Below are positions 16,581-24,557 of a stretch of 64,000 nucleotides of DNA, piece by piece (the first letter of the stretch is position 1; every line of letters begins with the position of its first letter). The position numbers and the translations under genes are program-made. The notes beneath the pieces are model-generated. The model worked only from the letters and a program-made list of their open reading frames with translations. It was not told where the DNA came from and made no database searches. The stretch covers positions 434,001 to 498,000 of the forward strand of contig CAWCON010000003.1 of assembly GCA_963797185.1 (NCBI GenBank). The letters run 5' to 3'. This DNA is from CAWCON01 sp963797185 (lineage in GTDB: Bacteria > Patescibacteriota > Saccharimonadia > Saccharimonadales > UBA4665).

Positions 16581-18536
16581 ATGGCTCGACCAGTAATGCT
16601 TGGTAATGGACAATTAACTGTTGGTCTCAATGAGCAAGGACTAGTTCATGATTTTTATTACCCCTATGTCGGTCTTGATAACCTAACAACCGCTCGTAGT
16701 AATCAACATAAAATCGGCGTGTGGGTAGACGGAGTCTTTTCCTGGATCGACGATGGCTACTGGAATATCGACGTAAATTTTGAAGAGAATGCTTTAGTCA
16801 GTAATATATCAATGAAAAATAATGGGCTACAAATTGAACTCATCTTCCACGATTTTGTCGACCATGCCTATAATGCTTTTTGTCGCCAGATTATCATCAT
16901 TAATCATGGCAGCAGCCACCGTGAAATTCGTTTGTTTATGCACCAGGTTTTTGAAATATCACGACGCGGTCGAGCCGATACAGCCTTATTCGTTCCAGAA
17001 GAAAACTATATTCTCGACTACAAAGGCCGCTATAGTCTTCTTATTTACGGCCAAAGCAGTAATGGCACCGTCTATGACCAATTTGCAATTGGTAATTATG
17101 GAATAGAAGGCAAGGAAGGAACCTATAAGGACGCGGAGGATGGCGAACTCTCTGGTAGCCCTGTCGAACATGGTGGTGTTGATTCGGTTATACGTTTCCC
17201 ATGTAGCCTAGATAGTGGTTCAAGTATGACTATTGATTATTGGATTATTGCTGCTGACTCACAGTACACAGCCGAGCATATTCATCATATATTCAAGGAA
17301 GAAGGCCTTGAGAAACGACTTGAATCAACCAGGACGTTTTGGGATCAATGGCTTTCAATTGCCGGCAACAACTTGCAGTCAATAGATAAAGAGTACCTTA
17401 TCGCAGTTAAAAAATCGTTGATGGTTATTAAAGTCCACATTGATAAACGTGGAGGCATTATAGCTTCATGTGATTCATCAATTTATAACTACGGACGCGA
17501 TTATTATAGCTACGTGTGGCCACGAGATGGCGCCTATGCTATTTGGCCACTCATACGCCTTGGCTACAAAGACGAAGCCAGAAAGTTTTTTGAGTTCTGC
17601 CGTGACATCCTGACGGAAGATGGCTATTTAATGCATAAATACCAGCCCGATAGGGCAATTGGTAGTACATGGCACCCTCTGCTGCACGGCAAACACTCAG
17701 AGCTGGCTATTCAAGAGGACGAAACCGCAATCGTGCTATATATGCTTAGTGAATATTTCAGCCACAGCCAGGATACTGATTTCGTCTTTAGCCTATATGC
17801 TACCTTCATCCAACCAGCAGCAAACTTTATGGCCAATTTCATAGACGAAACTACGAAATTGCCACACGCAAGCTACGACTTATGGGAAGAAAAATTCTTA
17901 ACAACAACCTACACGGTAGCTGTTGTGTATCAAGCTCTACTTGTAGCAGCTGAGTTCGCTGATCATTTTGAATATCCTGATGACGCTGTTAAATGGCGTG
18001 ATGCAGCATCAACAATTTCAGCCGGTATGAAGAAAATGTTTGATACAAAACGTTCAGCTTATCAAAAAGGTTACTTACTGCAAGAAAATGGTTCACTTGA
18101 ATTTGATAACACTCTCGATATTTCTAGTATGTACGGAGTGATGATGTTCGCAACTATCCACATCAATGATCAACCTTTGCAGGATACGGTCGCATTAATT
18201 GAATCCGTTCTTTTAGATAAATCACCTTCAGGAGGATTGCCTCGCTATGAACATGATCATTACTTCGAGTCTAATCCTGCTTTTATAGGGAACCCGTGGT
18301 TCGTGACAACACTTTGGATGGCACAGTACTATATTCGTGCCAAAGATTACGATCGTGCAAGATATTATATTAACTGGACATTATCAAGAGCTCTCCCAAG
18401 TGGCGTTCTATCCGAGCAGATTAACCCAACCAACAGTATACCAATTTCAGTAACGCCACTTGTTTGGAGTCATGCTGAACTAATTAATACTATCCTCGAT
18501 CTGGCAACTTCAACCATTAATACAAAAACTGACTAG
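16581..18536 (+). CDS. GH15 glucoamylase / glucan hydrolase
   Basis: 651 aa. The N-terminal beta-sandwich domain (1-240) is followed by the (alpha/alpha)6 barrel with YVWPRDGAYAIWPLIRLGY near 312, a DLWEE catalytic-glutamate region near 434 and NPWFVTTLWMAQYYI near 574. It releases glucose from non-reducing ends of alpha-glucans. It starts 3 bases after the GH57 stop. No signal peptide is seen, so it probably breaks down stored polymer inside the cell. Confidence 0.9.
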   Translation: MARPVMLGNGQLTVGLNEQGLVHDFYYPYVGLDNLTTARSNQHKIGVWVDGVFSWIDDGYWNIDVNFEENALVSNISMKNNGLQIELIFHDFVDHAYNAFCRQIIIINHGSSHREIRLFMHQVFEISRRGRADTALFVPEENYILDYKGRYSLLIYGQSSNGTVYDQFAIGNYGIEGKEGTYKDAEDGELSGSPVEHGGVDSVIRFPCSLDSGSSMTIDYWIIAADSQYTAEHIHHIFKEEGLEKRLESTRTFWDQWLSIAGNNLQSIDKEYLIAVKKSLMVIKVHIDKRGGIIASCDSSIYNYGRDYYSYVWPRDGAYAIWPLIRLGYKDEARKFFEFCRDILTEDGYLMHKYQPDRAIGSTWHPLLHGKHSELAIQEDETAIVLYMLSEYFSHSQDTDFVFSLYATFIQPAANFMANFIDETTKLPHASYDLWEEKFLTTTYTVAVVYQALLVAAEFADHFEYPDDAVKWRDAASTISAGMKKMFDTKRSAYQKGYLLQENGSLEFDNTLDISSMYGVMMFATIHINDQPLQDTVALIESVLLDKSPSGGLPRYEHDHYFESNPAFIGNPWFVTTLWMAQYYIRAKDYDRARYYINWTLSRALPSGVLSEQINPTNSIPISVTPLVWSHAELINTILDLATSTINTKTD

Positions 18537-18547
18537 TCCTTCAAGAT

Positions 18548-18748
18548 TTATCGGGGCTTAACTTCGTTACGACCTAAACTCTTTTTGGTTTCAACAAAAA
18601 CGACGTGTTTACGAAGTCGTGGGCTATATTTACGAAGAGACAACTTATCCGGAGTATTTTGTGTATTTTTTGTCGTGTAATATATCCTCTCACCAGACTC
18701 TTCACTGACAAGACCAATGATTTTTCGTTTATCGCCTTTTTTCGCCAT
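18548..18748 (-). CDS. rpmG: 50S ribosomal protein L33 (zinc-free form)
   Basis: 66 aa. The sequence MAKKGDKRKIIGLVSEES...IYYTTKNTQNTPDKLSLRKY...HVVFVETK matches L33, but all four zinc-binding cysteines are absent. A C-terminal extension of about 10 residues follows VETKK. It is convergent with the GH15 gene and has its own promoter, just downstream of tRNA-Thr. Confidence 0.93.
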   Translation of the reverse strand: MAKKGDKRKIIGLVSEESGERIYYTTKNTQNTPDKLSLRKYSPRLRKHVVFVETKKSLGRNEVKPR

Positions 18749-18757
18749 ATTGATAAT

Positions 18758-18785
18758 ATTTTAACAGATGTAATATAATTTGCAA
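18758..18785 (-). promoter_or_regulatory. Promoter of rpmG
   Basis: On the minus strand TTGCAA (18780-18785) and TGT-TAAAAT (hexamer 18758-18763) are 16 bases apart. The predicted start is within about 3 bases of the rpmG ATG, so the mRNA is nearly leaderless. Confidence 0.45.
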
Positions 18786-18793
18786 CAGATTAA

Positions 18794-18868
<75 letters not shown>

Positions 18869-19041
18869 ATCGCGTATCTCAAATAGTATATCTTGCTATC
18901 TCGGATTGTGATAGTATCAGCCAACTCGATCATGTTAAAACACTATCTACTAATTTATAATCGAATCACACAACTTCGCGTACTAAGGAATTCACTAGTA
19001 ATGGCGTCATTCATTTGCTACACTTTACCTCTGTAAGTACT

Positions 19042-19117
19042 GCCGACATAGCTCAGTGGCCAGAGCGGCTGTTTTGTAAACAGCGGGTCGTGGGTTCAAA
19101 TCCCTCTGTCGGCTCCA
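19042..19117 (+). tRNA. tRNA-Thr (TGT)
   Basis: Acceptor GCCGACA / TGTCGGC, anticodon stem GCTGT / ACAGC around loop TTTGTAA (anticodon TGT), and an encoded CCA. A TGC-TACACT extended -10 box lies about 25 bases upstream. It is divergent from tRNA-Thr (GGT) across a 173-base gap holding nothing else recognisable. Confidence 0.95.
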
Positions 19118-19127
19118 TTTATAATTT

Positions 19128-19213
19128 GCAGGGATAGTGAAGTGGTCAAACACGATTGACTGTAAATCAATTGGCTTATGCCTTCGGGGGTTCGAATCCC
19201 TCTCCCTGCACCA
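19128..19213 (+). tRNA. tRNA-Tyr (GTA)
   Basis: Acceptor GCAGGGA / TCCCTGC, anticodon stem ATTGA / TCAAT around loop CTGTAAA (anticodon GTA), a long class II variable arm and an encoded CCA. It is 10 bases after tRNA-Thr (TGT). Its last ten bases CCCTGCACCA recur at 19720-19729. Confidence 0.95.
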
Positions 19214-19346
19214 CGAATTTTCAATCTGTCATTTTTGATAGAGGGTTCGGTACGTTAGAATGTTTTGTTCTATCTCGCTTAACCTTGCATGAGTTTACTT
19301 TATAGAATAAAATCCAGTTATTATACCAAAGCCATCGAAAATTGAA

Positions 19347-19682
19347 TTGTTGCTGACTGATGATACCGAACAGGAAGTGAGTAAGAAGTTCCTGCAGGGT
19401 ATGGTAAATCGCATGATGGTCAGTTTTCATAAGTATGGCCGTGTTGCCGATGCTTACCCACAAAAAGTTGATGCAATAGAAAGCCTAAAACAAAGACTAG
19501 ATAAGTATGCAGAAACTGGAAATACGGAGTTTCTAATGGACGTTGGTAATTTTGCAATGATTGAATTCATGCACCCTTCTCACCCAAATGCTTATTTTGA
19601 AGGAACCGATTCAGATGCTTCGCCAGGAAGAATAACTACTGCGGGTGAGGTTACAGCCGCTTCAAACGACGCAATTAGCTAA
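19347..19682 (+). CDS. Phage-like hypothetical protein, about 111-120 aa
   Basis: The frame is open from 19311 and has no ATG before codon 20. Possible starts are TTG at 19347, or an ATT at 19320 that lies 7 bases after a TAAAAT box (19308-19313). The product carries FLQGMVNRMMVSFHKYGRV and FAMIEFMHPSHPNAYF blocks; this style is like small conserved proteins of actinobacterial phages, but I give no function. It is the first gene of the island behind tRNA-Tyr. Confidence 0.6.
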   Translation: MLLTDDTEQEVSKKFLQGMVNRMMVSFHKYGRVADAYPQKVDAIESLKQRLDKYAETGNTEFLMDVGNFAMIEFMHPSHPNAYFEGTDSDASPGRITTAGEVTAASNDAIS

Positions 19683-19701
19683 GCGGTGGCATTAATCAAC
19701 A

Positions 19702-19742
19702 TTCTAACCTCGTTCATCACCCTGCACCAAATAGCTTATGCT
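19702..19742 (+). repeat. Island intergenic repeat, copy 1
   Basis: A 41-base unit, TTCTAAC...CTGCACCAAAT...TTATGCT, shares 32 of 41 positions with copy 2 (20219-20259). It contains CCCTGCACCA, identical to the 3' end of tRNA-Tyr. Confidence 0.55.
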
Positions 19743-19745
19743 AAA

Positions 19746-19771
19746 AGCACTTCGCACAGAAGTGTTTTTTT
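19746..19771 (+). terminator. Intrinsic terminator
   Basis: The stem CACTTC / GAAGTG (19748-19764) has a 5-base loop and is followed by seven T. It ends the gene at 19347. Confidence 0.75.
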
Positions 19772-19775
19772 GTTT

Positions 19776-19783
19776 GCTATGAT
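19776..19783 (+). promoter_or_regulatory. Extended -10 promoter, leaderless
   Basis: TGC-TATGAT ends 7 bases before the ATG at 19790, so transcription would start at the start codon. Confidence 0.45.
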
Positions 19784-19789
19784 TATTGT

Positions 19790-20197
19790 ATGAAAGATAG
19801 TTTTGCCCATCCCGCACTGCAAGTACAGAATGATAAACCTCTTGTTTATACCGCAATGTCAAAGCACCAATTTTATTATCGAATGTTTATCTCGGTCTTT
19901 GTATTGGAAAATGGCGGCGTACCCCTTAACCCTTTCATGGTTTTTGATTACTTTCTTCTTGATGCGGTAGACCGAAACCTTGTGCGTGAGGGTAATAATA
20001 ACCTTGTTAAGCGCTGTGATGAAATCTGGGTATTTGGAGCAATCAGTAACGGAGTTTTAGCAGAAATTCAAATTGCAAACAAACAGATGAAAACTGTTCG
20101 GTACTTTGCGATCGAGAAACCTCACAAGATTGTAGAAATACGTAAGGATAAGGTAGAGATGGAGGATGAGGTCTCTACTATGAAACACTTACTTTAA
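19790..20197 (+). CDS. Nucleoside 2-deoxyribosyltransferase-like protein
   Basis: 135 aa. The core VPLNPFMVFDYFL...REGNNNLVKRCDEIWVFGAISNGVLAEIQIA resembles a small family found in bacteria and phages with a nucleoside-deoxyribosyltransferase-like Rossmann fold, where the DE(I/L)WVFG...GVLAEI segment carries the likely catalytic Glu. The substrate is unknown. No ribosome binding site; the start codon coincides with the predicted transcription start. Confidence 0.6.
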   Translation: MKDSFAHPALQVQNDKPLVYTAMSKHQFYYRMFISVFVLENGGVPLNPFMVFDYFLLDAVDRNLVREGNNNLVKRCDEIWVFGAISNGVLAEIQIANKQMKTVRYFAIEKPHKIVEIRKDKVEMEDEVSTMKHLL

Positions 20198-20218
20198 GCT
20201 CTGTGCCTGTAAGTGTAG

Positions 20219-20259
20219 TTCTGACTTTGTTAAGAACGCTGCACCAAATCGGTTATGCT
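20219..20259 (+). repeat. Island intergenic repeat, copy 2
   Basis: TTCTGACTTTGTTAAG...CTGCACCAAATCGGTTATGCT. Its right end is a TATGCT box next to the start of the following gene. Confidence 0.55.
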
Positions 20260-20744
20260 TGCATTTAAATATAGAAAATAACAAACTACCAGTCATTACT
20301 GATAGAGAATTTTTAAGTTCTGAGATTCAAGAAGTTATTGAGGCTGAGTCAGTCTCGCTTTTTGATGCCAAGCCAGGCACTGAGCTTCATTTGGATTTAT
20401 CTTTTGATGAAGACGGACAAAAGGTCGGTAAACTCAAGTTACGAGTTGACCGTTCAGCAGATCGTGACAGTTGGGATAGGGGAGCGTTCACTGTTATGGG
20501 TGCTGCACTTTCATTTGGAATCGGCAATCTAATCGGTAAAACAGGGCGTATCGACTCAGCAATAACGTACAGAAAAGATTATATGCCACCCTTCACTTCG
20601 GCTTCCATAGCTCGTATAACAAAGGGCAGAGATTTGATCATTAATTTCGATATCCCAAGCAAACCTGACAAGATTAATCGATGGATACCATTTGTACTAG
20701 ACTGTAGTGTCTCTTCTTTAGATTCTGCAAGTCAGCCAGAATAA
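20259..20744 (+). CDS. Hypothetical protein, about 161 aa
   Basis: The frame opens with TTG at 20259, directly after a TATGCT box; no ATG start with a binding site is visible, so the true start is uncertain. The product is beta-rich, with a SFGIGNLIGKTGRIDS glycine segment near 90 and a tail ending SASQPE. No membrane helix is clear. I do not recognise the family. Confidence 0.55.
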   Translation: MHLNIENNKLPVITDREFLSSEIQEVIEAESVSLFDAKPGTELHLDLSFDEDGQKVGKLKLRVDRSADRDSWDRGAFTVMGAALSFGIGNLIGKTGRIDSAITYRKDYMPPFTSASIARITKGRDLIINFDIPSKPDKINRWIPFVLDCSVSSLDSASQPE

Positions 20745-20762
20745 TTCAGTAAATATGATGCA

Positions 20763-20933
20763 ATGACAAAACAGCATAGGCTAATACTTATTATACTAGT
20801 GGTTGTAGTAATTTTGGGCTGTATAACGGGTTATATTTTGTACAAGAAGCACCAAGCTAATAATCTATGTTCTTCTCCCTACTTAGGCGAACCGGCGATT
20901 AAAGGAGACGAGTGTTGCCATGGATTATGTTGA
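20763..20933 (+). CDS. Small Cys-rich membrane-anchored protein, 56 aa
   Basis: The ATG at 20763 is 18 bases after the previous stop. Residues 6-27 form one hydrophobic helix (LILIILVVVVILGC...). The short outer or inner tail holds LCSSPYLGEPAIKGDECCHGLC in two pieces around residues 35-56, with four cysteines spaced C-x14-CC-x3-C. The protein could be a secreted or anchored disulfide-rich peptide. Function unknown. Confidence 0.5.
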   Translation: MTKQHRLILIILVVVVILGCITGYILYKKHQANNLCSSPYLGEPAIKGDECCHGLC

Positions 20934-20956
20934 TTAAGTTTCATGAATTAGATTGG

Positions 20957-20997
20957 TTCTGACTTTGTAGATAACACCGCGCAAATCATTGTTGTAA
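20957..20997 (+). repeat. Island intergenic repeat, copy 3 (diverged)
   Basis: It starts with the same TTCTGACTTTGT as copy 2 and keeps GCAAATC at the matching place; the right end has become the TTGTAA -35 box of the next promoter. Confidence 0.4.
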
Positions 20998-21020
20998 CAT
21001 TATATTGTTTATAATATAAT
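20992..21020 (+). promoter_or_regulatory. Promoter of the PRTase-like gene, leaderless
   Basis: TTGTAA (20992-20997) and perfect TATAAT (21015-21020) are 17 bases apart. The start is within one base of the ATG at 21028. Confidence 0.65.
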
Positions 21021-21027
21021 AGATACT

Positions 21028-21846
21028 ATGTCAAATTCTGTGGAATCGCAGACACCGCTTCAATCGCAATCATTAGCCTACACTAATTTCAGAAACGAAT
21101 TACCTGGTGTTGTCCCATGTCTTTTTCGTTTAGCAGATATGGTTTTAGAAGTTGCTCCTGAAGCTAAGTGGGATGTCATGCTGTGTGACGATATAAATGG
21201 ACGTCTACCTGCTTACTTCATTCGAAGAGTGCTGGCCGAATCAGGACAGCCAACACCTACAAGATATATCGCTGGCTCCAAAGCATATCACGAACGTTTT
21301 GACCCTCAAATTTATAGAGACCACTATTTAAATCTAACCACTGATTTGGGTTCAAAAGCTCTTAATGTACTCATAATGACAGAAGCAACACACCATGGCG
21401 CCACACTTGATTATCTTACAAAAGTTTTAAAACCAGTAACTCACAGTATCGAGACTGCTGCCGTTGTTAACACTACGCCTCGTAAATTTATGACAGATTA
21501 TGCTGGTGGAGAAGGCAAAAATGCCGGTCGCCTTGTCCGTTATGCTTTTGAAAACATTAGACCCGTTAAGCTTTTAGACCGTGTTGCCGATAGGATACGT
21601 GAGTACACGCCTGAACTTGTCAGTCAATATACTCCAGCTATTATAAAACAAACTTGCATAACAGATAATCACGATTTATTAAGCCTGGGCATCTCACGAG
21701 AAGCTCACCATCCTCAAGTTTCACGTACGGTTTCTAACCCTTATACCGCGATGGCCTATCAAACCATGGAATTTGTTGTTCAGTCTTACTGTGCCGATCA
21801 AGCTTCCCATACAGCAAATAATCCTATCATCTCGCTATCAGCTTAA
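21028..21846 (+). CDS. Phosphoribosyltransferase-like hypothetical protein
   Basis: 272 aa. Residues 48-70 (WDVMLCDDINGRLPAYFIRR) and 110-128 (ALNVLIMTEATHHGATLD) resemble the hood and PRPP-binding loop of type I PRTases, in which VLIVDDxxxTGxTL is expected; here the two acidic residues are replaced by TEA. This suggests a PRTase fold that may not bind PRPP in the usual way. It has its own consensus promoter and no ribosome binding site. Confidence 0.5.
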   Translation: MSNSVESQTPLQSQSLAYTNFRNELPGVVPCLFRLADMVLEVAPEAKWDVMLCDDINGRLPAYFIRRVLAESGQPTPTRYIAGSKAYHERFDPQIYRDHYLNLTTDLGSKALNVLIMTEATHHGATLDYLTKVLKPVTHSIETAAVVNTTPRKFMTDYAGGEGKNAGRLVRYAFENIRPVKLLDRVADRIREYTPELVSQYTPAIIKQTCITDNHDLLSLGISREAHHPQVSRTVSNPYTAMAYQTMEFVVQSYCADQASHTANNPIISLSA

Positions 21847-22002
21847 TATTCAGCTAGATTAGCTGCATGATACCACTAGAAGCATTGGAACAAGGGTATC
21901 TGGTTAAAAGTTGAAAATTCCGATGATAAAAAAACCTGAGGCAAAGTCATAATAGTTCCAACTTTTCCTTAGCCATACAACATAAAACATTTATGCTTAG
22001 AA

Positions 22003-22011
22003 TGCTATACT
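22003..22011 (+). promoter_or_regulatory. Extended -10 promoter, leaderless
   Basis: TGC-TATACT ends 7 bases before the GTG at 22018. Confidence 0.5.
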
Positions 22012-22017
22012 TTCAGT

Positions 22018-22983
22018 GTGAATCTATTTACCAAAGGCCAGATGTCAATGGTCAGCGGAATTCTAATAGTCTGTTTAATATTCAGTGATGCAGTATTAGA
22101 TCAAATACACCACGGCCAACAGACGGTTAGTCTGTACCGATGCAGTTTAACTACTCTTTTCGTTGGTAATACTTCGAACACCTGTTCTACTTCAACTTAT
22201 AACGTCCGACTTAGAGGGTGGCCATTCATAGCTCACAAGCAATACCAATCAACTAGTAACTCCTATGATAATTTTGAGACTGACGTTGATTCTCTCGAGC
22301 TTCATCGAGACGGAAACACGGAAATTAGCCTCAATGCAGTCTTGTTGTCGATACTCATTCTCGGTGTTTATATTATATTTAAGCGTTACCAACCAAACAT
22401 AGATAAATATGTTCCAGACTCAGAAGAAACTGCGTCCCTAATTGACGGTCCCCTAATTTCCTCATCTGACATGCTTAATGAGACTGGCCTTATCTCGGTA
22501 AATAAAGGTCAGATGGTCGGCTATAACTATAATATCCTCGCCAACCAACAGGACCGGGTAATGCTATTTATTAGTTTGCACGGAAGTACCCACTTACATC
22601 TTATTGCAATCGGAGACCAAAGCAAGCTTAGCCTACCGTTAACCGAGAAGGTTTCTAATAACTTTCTAACACAAGTCAGCCTGGAAGGAGACTTCCCTGA
22701 TTATTTCCATTTGTACTGCTCACCAGACAGACAGATTGAACTAAGGGAGATATTAGAACCCGTAACAATGGCATTCTTGGTTGATTTTTGCCGAACCTAT
22801 GACTTAGAAATCTTCCAAGATAGTCTCTATGTATCAAAGGCAAGTTCGACGAATAATGAAACCGGACAAGACACACTTGTAACTGATAGCGAAAAGTTAC
22901 TAACCCATATTGGGAATTTACTTGATCGACTCGTAAGAGAGGATCCTGCAGACTCAACGAGCCTAAACACAGATCCAAATTAA
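22018..22983 (+). CDS. Membrane-anchored hypothetical protein, 321 aa
   Basis: The GTG start coincides with the predicted transcription start. Helix 1 spans about residues 10-28 and helix 2 about 108-125, with about 80 residues containing two cysteines between them, probably outside. The C-terminal 195 residues are soluble and acidic and would lie on the same side as the N-terminus. I do not recognise the family. Confidence 0.6.
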   Translation: MNLFTKGQMSMVSGILIVCLIFSDAVLDQIHHGQQTVSLYRCSLTTLFVGNTSNTCSTSTYNVRLRGWPFIAHKQYQSTSNSYDNFETDVDSLELHRDGNTEISLNAVLLSILILGVYIIFKRYQPNIDKYVPDSEETASLIDGPLISSSDMLNETGLISVNKGQMVGYNYNILANQQDRVMLFISLHGSTHLHLIAIGDQSKLSLPLTEKVSNNFLTQVSLEGDFPDYFHLYCSPDRQIELREILEPVTMAFLVDFCRTYDLEIFQDSLYVSKASSTNNETGQDTLVTDSEKLLTHIGNLLDRLVREDPADSTSLNTDPN

Positions 22984-23019
22984 ACAGTCCTAACAACAAC
23001 TTAGTAGAGCGATAACGAG

Positions 23020-23673
23020 TTAAATGACAACGCGCTTGGGGCGAAGAATTCGTTTCGGTCTTCCAGCAGGTACTATTAATTTTTTTAAGCTCTCCTCAAC
23101 TAAATCAGCTTCCTCGGCCATACCTCTACTCTGATAAGCCTTTAATAAGAGTCCGTAAGTTTCCTCGTTTGGTTCCAACTCAATTGCCTTCTCTAAAGCC
23201 TGAAACATTAGTTTCTCGTTACCTATCTTTTCTTGGACTTTGGCATACGCTACGTGTCGAGCAGCTAACTTATCTTCAAGCTTCAAAGCTTGCTCAAAGG
23301 CAATCGCAGATTTTTCATAATTTTCAGTTTCATAATAGATAAGTCCCAAGTTGTGTAAACTCGATGGTGTGGCTTCAATACTTGAAGCAATTTCAAAACA
23401 GTCAATTGCATCGTGATACTCTTTCTGCTTCGCATACAAAATACCCAGACGGTTGTAAGCCGCAGCATTTCGTTCGTCAATTTTAAGAATGGTAAGCAAA
23501 GCTTTTTCGGCACGCAAAAAACGATTTTCTCGCATACCCTGGTGAGCAATATCCCAAAGTTTTCCTACTCGATTACCAATTTTCCTAGAGACATTCGCAA
23601 CTTCATCATCATGAATAACTGTATTGTGATAAGCAAACGCTCCAAAAACAGCAACGATTAAAAGTTCAAACAT
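23020..23673 (-). CDS. TPR-repeat membrane-anchored protein
   Basis: 217 aa. One N-terminal hydrophobic helix (residues 2-18) is followed by about four TPR units (NAAAYNRLGILYAKQKEYHDAI, SSLHNLGLIYYETENYEKSA and degenerate ones) and a basic RPKRILRPKR tail. It probably acts as a scaffold. It follows holB by 20 bases. Confidence 0.75.
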   Translation of the reverse strand: MFELLIVAVFGAFAYHNTVIHDDEVANVSRKIGNRVGKLWDIAHQGMRENRFLRAEKALLTILKIDERNAAAYNRLGILYAKQKEYHDAIDCFEIASSIEATPSSLHNLGLIYYETENYEKSAIAFEQALKLEDKLAARHVAYAKVQEKIGNEKLMFQALEKAIELEPNEETYGLLLKAYQSRGMAEEADLVEESLKKLIVPAGRPKRILRPKRVVI

Positions 23674-23693
23674 AATTTCTATTATACCAAATA

Positions 23694-24557
23694 CTAGATA
23701 GTAAGAATGAGATTGGTAAGAATGAGCTTCGATTGAGCATTGCTAACAAGTGCTTCTTGAGCGTCGGCGGCAGCAGCAAGTATGCTTTGCCAACGTTTTA
23801 CCCCCGACTTATTGTTATTCTGAGCCGATCGCCTGATTGCCACATCCGCCATTCTAATAAGCGCCTGAACTACCGGCGCAATAGTGTCTTTCTGTTTAGC
23901 CATGCCATCAACTAGACAGAGTCTCTCGAATGTCGTCGATTGTAATATTTTTTTGGCTTGTTCAACTGCGGGCAGAAGTGGGTGGTCTTCCGAGAATAAC
24001 AAAGAATGCATAAGTCCTGGTAGACCATCGCTTAATTCGTAAGCCTGCTCAATCTTCTTATCGTTGAAGTCGTCGCGGAAAGTATCAGACATTTGCTGAC
24101 GATTCGGTGAGTTAATTCGAACGAGCTGTACGCGAGAGATAATCGTCGATGCAATTTTTCGGGCATAAGATAATGTTAAAACTACGACCGTATCAGAGGG
24201 TAACTCTTCAAGTGTTTTTAATATAGCGTTCTGAGCTTCAGTCGTCATGCGTTCAGCATGCTCAATCAGCAGCGCCCGTCGAACACCCTTAGTACCAATT
24301 GTCTTCAGCTCAAGAAAGTGTTGGATATGCCTAATATCTTCAATTGATATATGAGCCGCCTCATTAGCAATAGAGATGAAGTATGGATAATTATCAAGCT
24401 CGTCGTAGCCAATATCAAGAATGGCGCTGATGAGATACCGTCCAACACTTCCTTTACCGATACCGTCTGCCCCAACAAGTGCAATAGCTTGGGTTTTACT
24501 ATTTATCATTAACTCGAGTTGGTTTTTCGTCGATGGATGTAAAACAAGTTTTCTCAT
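23694..24557 (-). CDS. holB: DNA polymerase III delta' subunit-like AAA protein
   Basis: 287 aa. Walker A GADGIGKGS (about 29-37), then a HISIEDIRHIQHFLELK block, LIEHAERMTTEAQNAILKTLEELPSDT (sensor region) and ISRVQLVRI, as in delta' and gamma clamp-loader subunits. The cysteines of the zinc module normally found after Walker A are absent. It overlaps the rluD-like gene by 4 bases. Confidence 0.82.
   Translation of the reverse strand: MRKLVLHPSTKNQLELMINSKTQAIALVGADGIGKGSVGRYLISAILDIGYDELDNYPYFISIANEAAHISIEDIRHIQHFLELKTIGTKGVRRALLIEHAERMTTEAQNAILKTLEELPSDTVVVLTLSYARKIASTIISRVQLVRINSPNRQQMSDTFRDDFNDKKIEQAYELSDGLPGLMHSLLFSEDHPLLPAVEQAKKILQSTTFERLCLVDGMAKQKDTIAPVVQALIRMADVAIRRSAQNNNKSGVKRWQSILAAAADAQEALVSNAQSKLILTNLILTI

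Noticed and set aside
19702..20997. Integron attC sites
   Set aside because: The repeats lack the paired core sites (RYYYAAC / GTRRRY-type symmetry) and no integron integrase is present.
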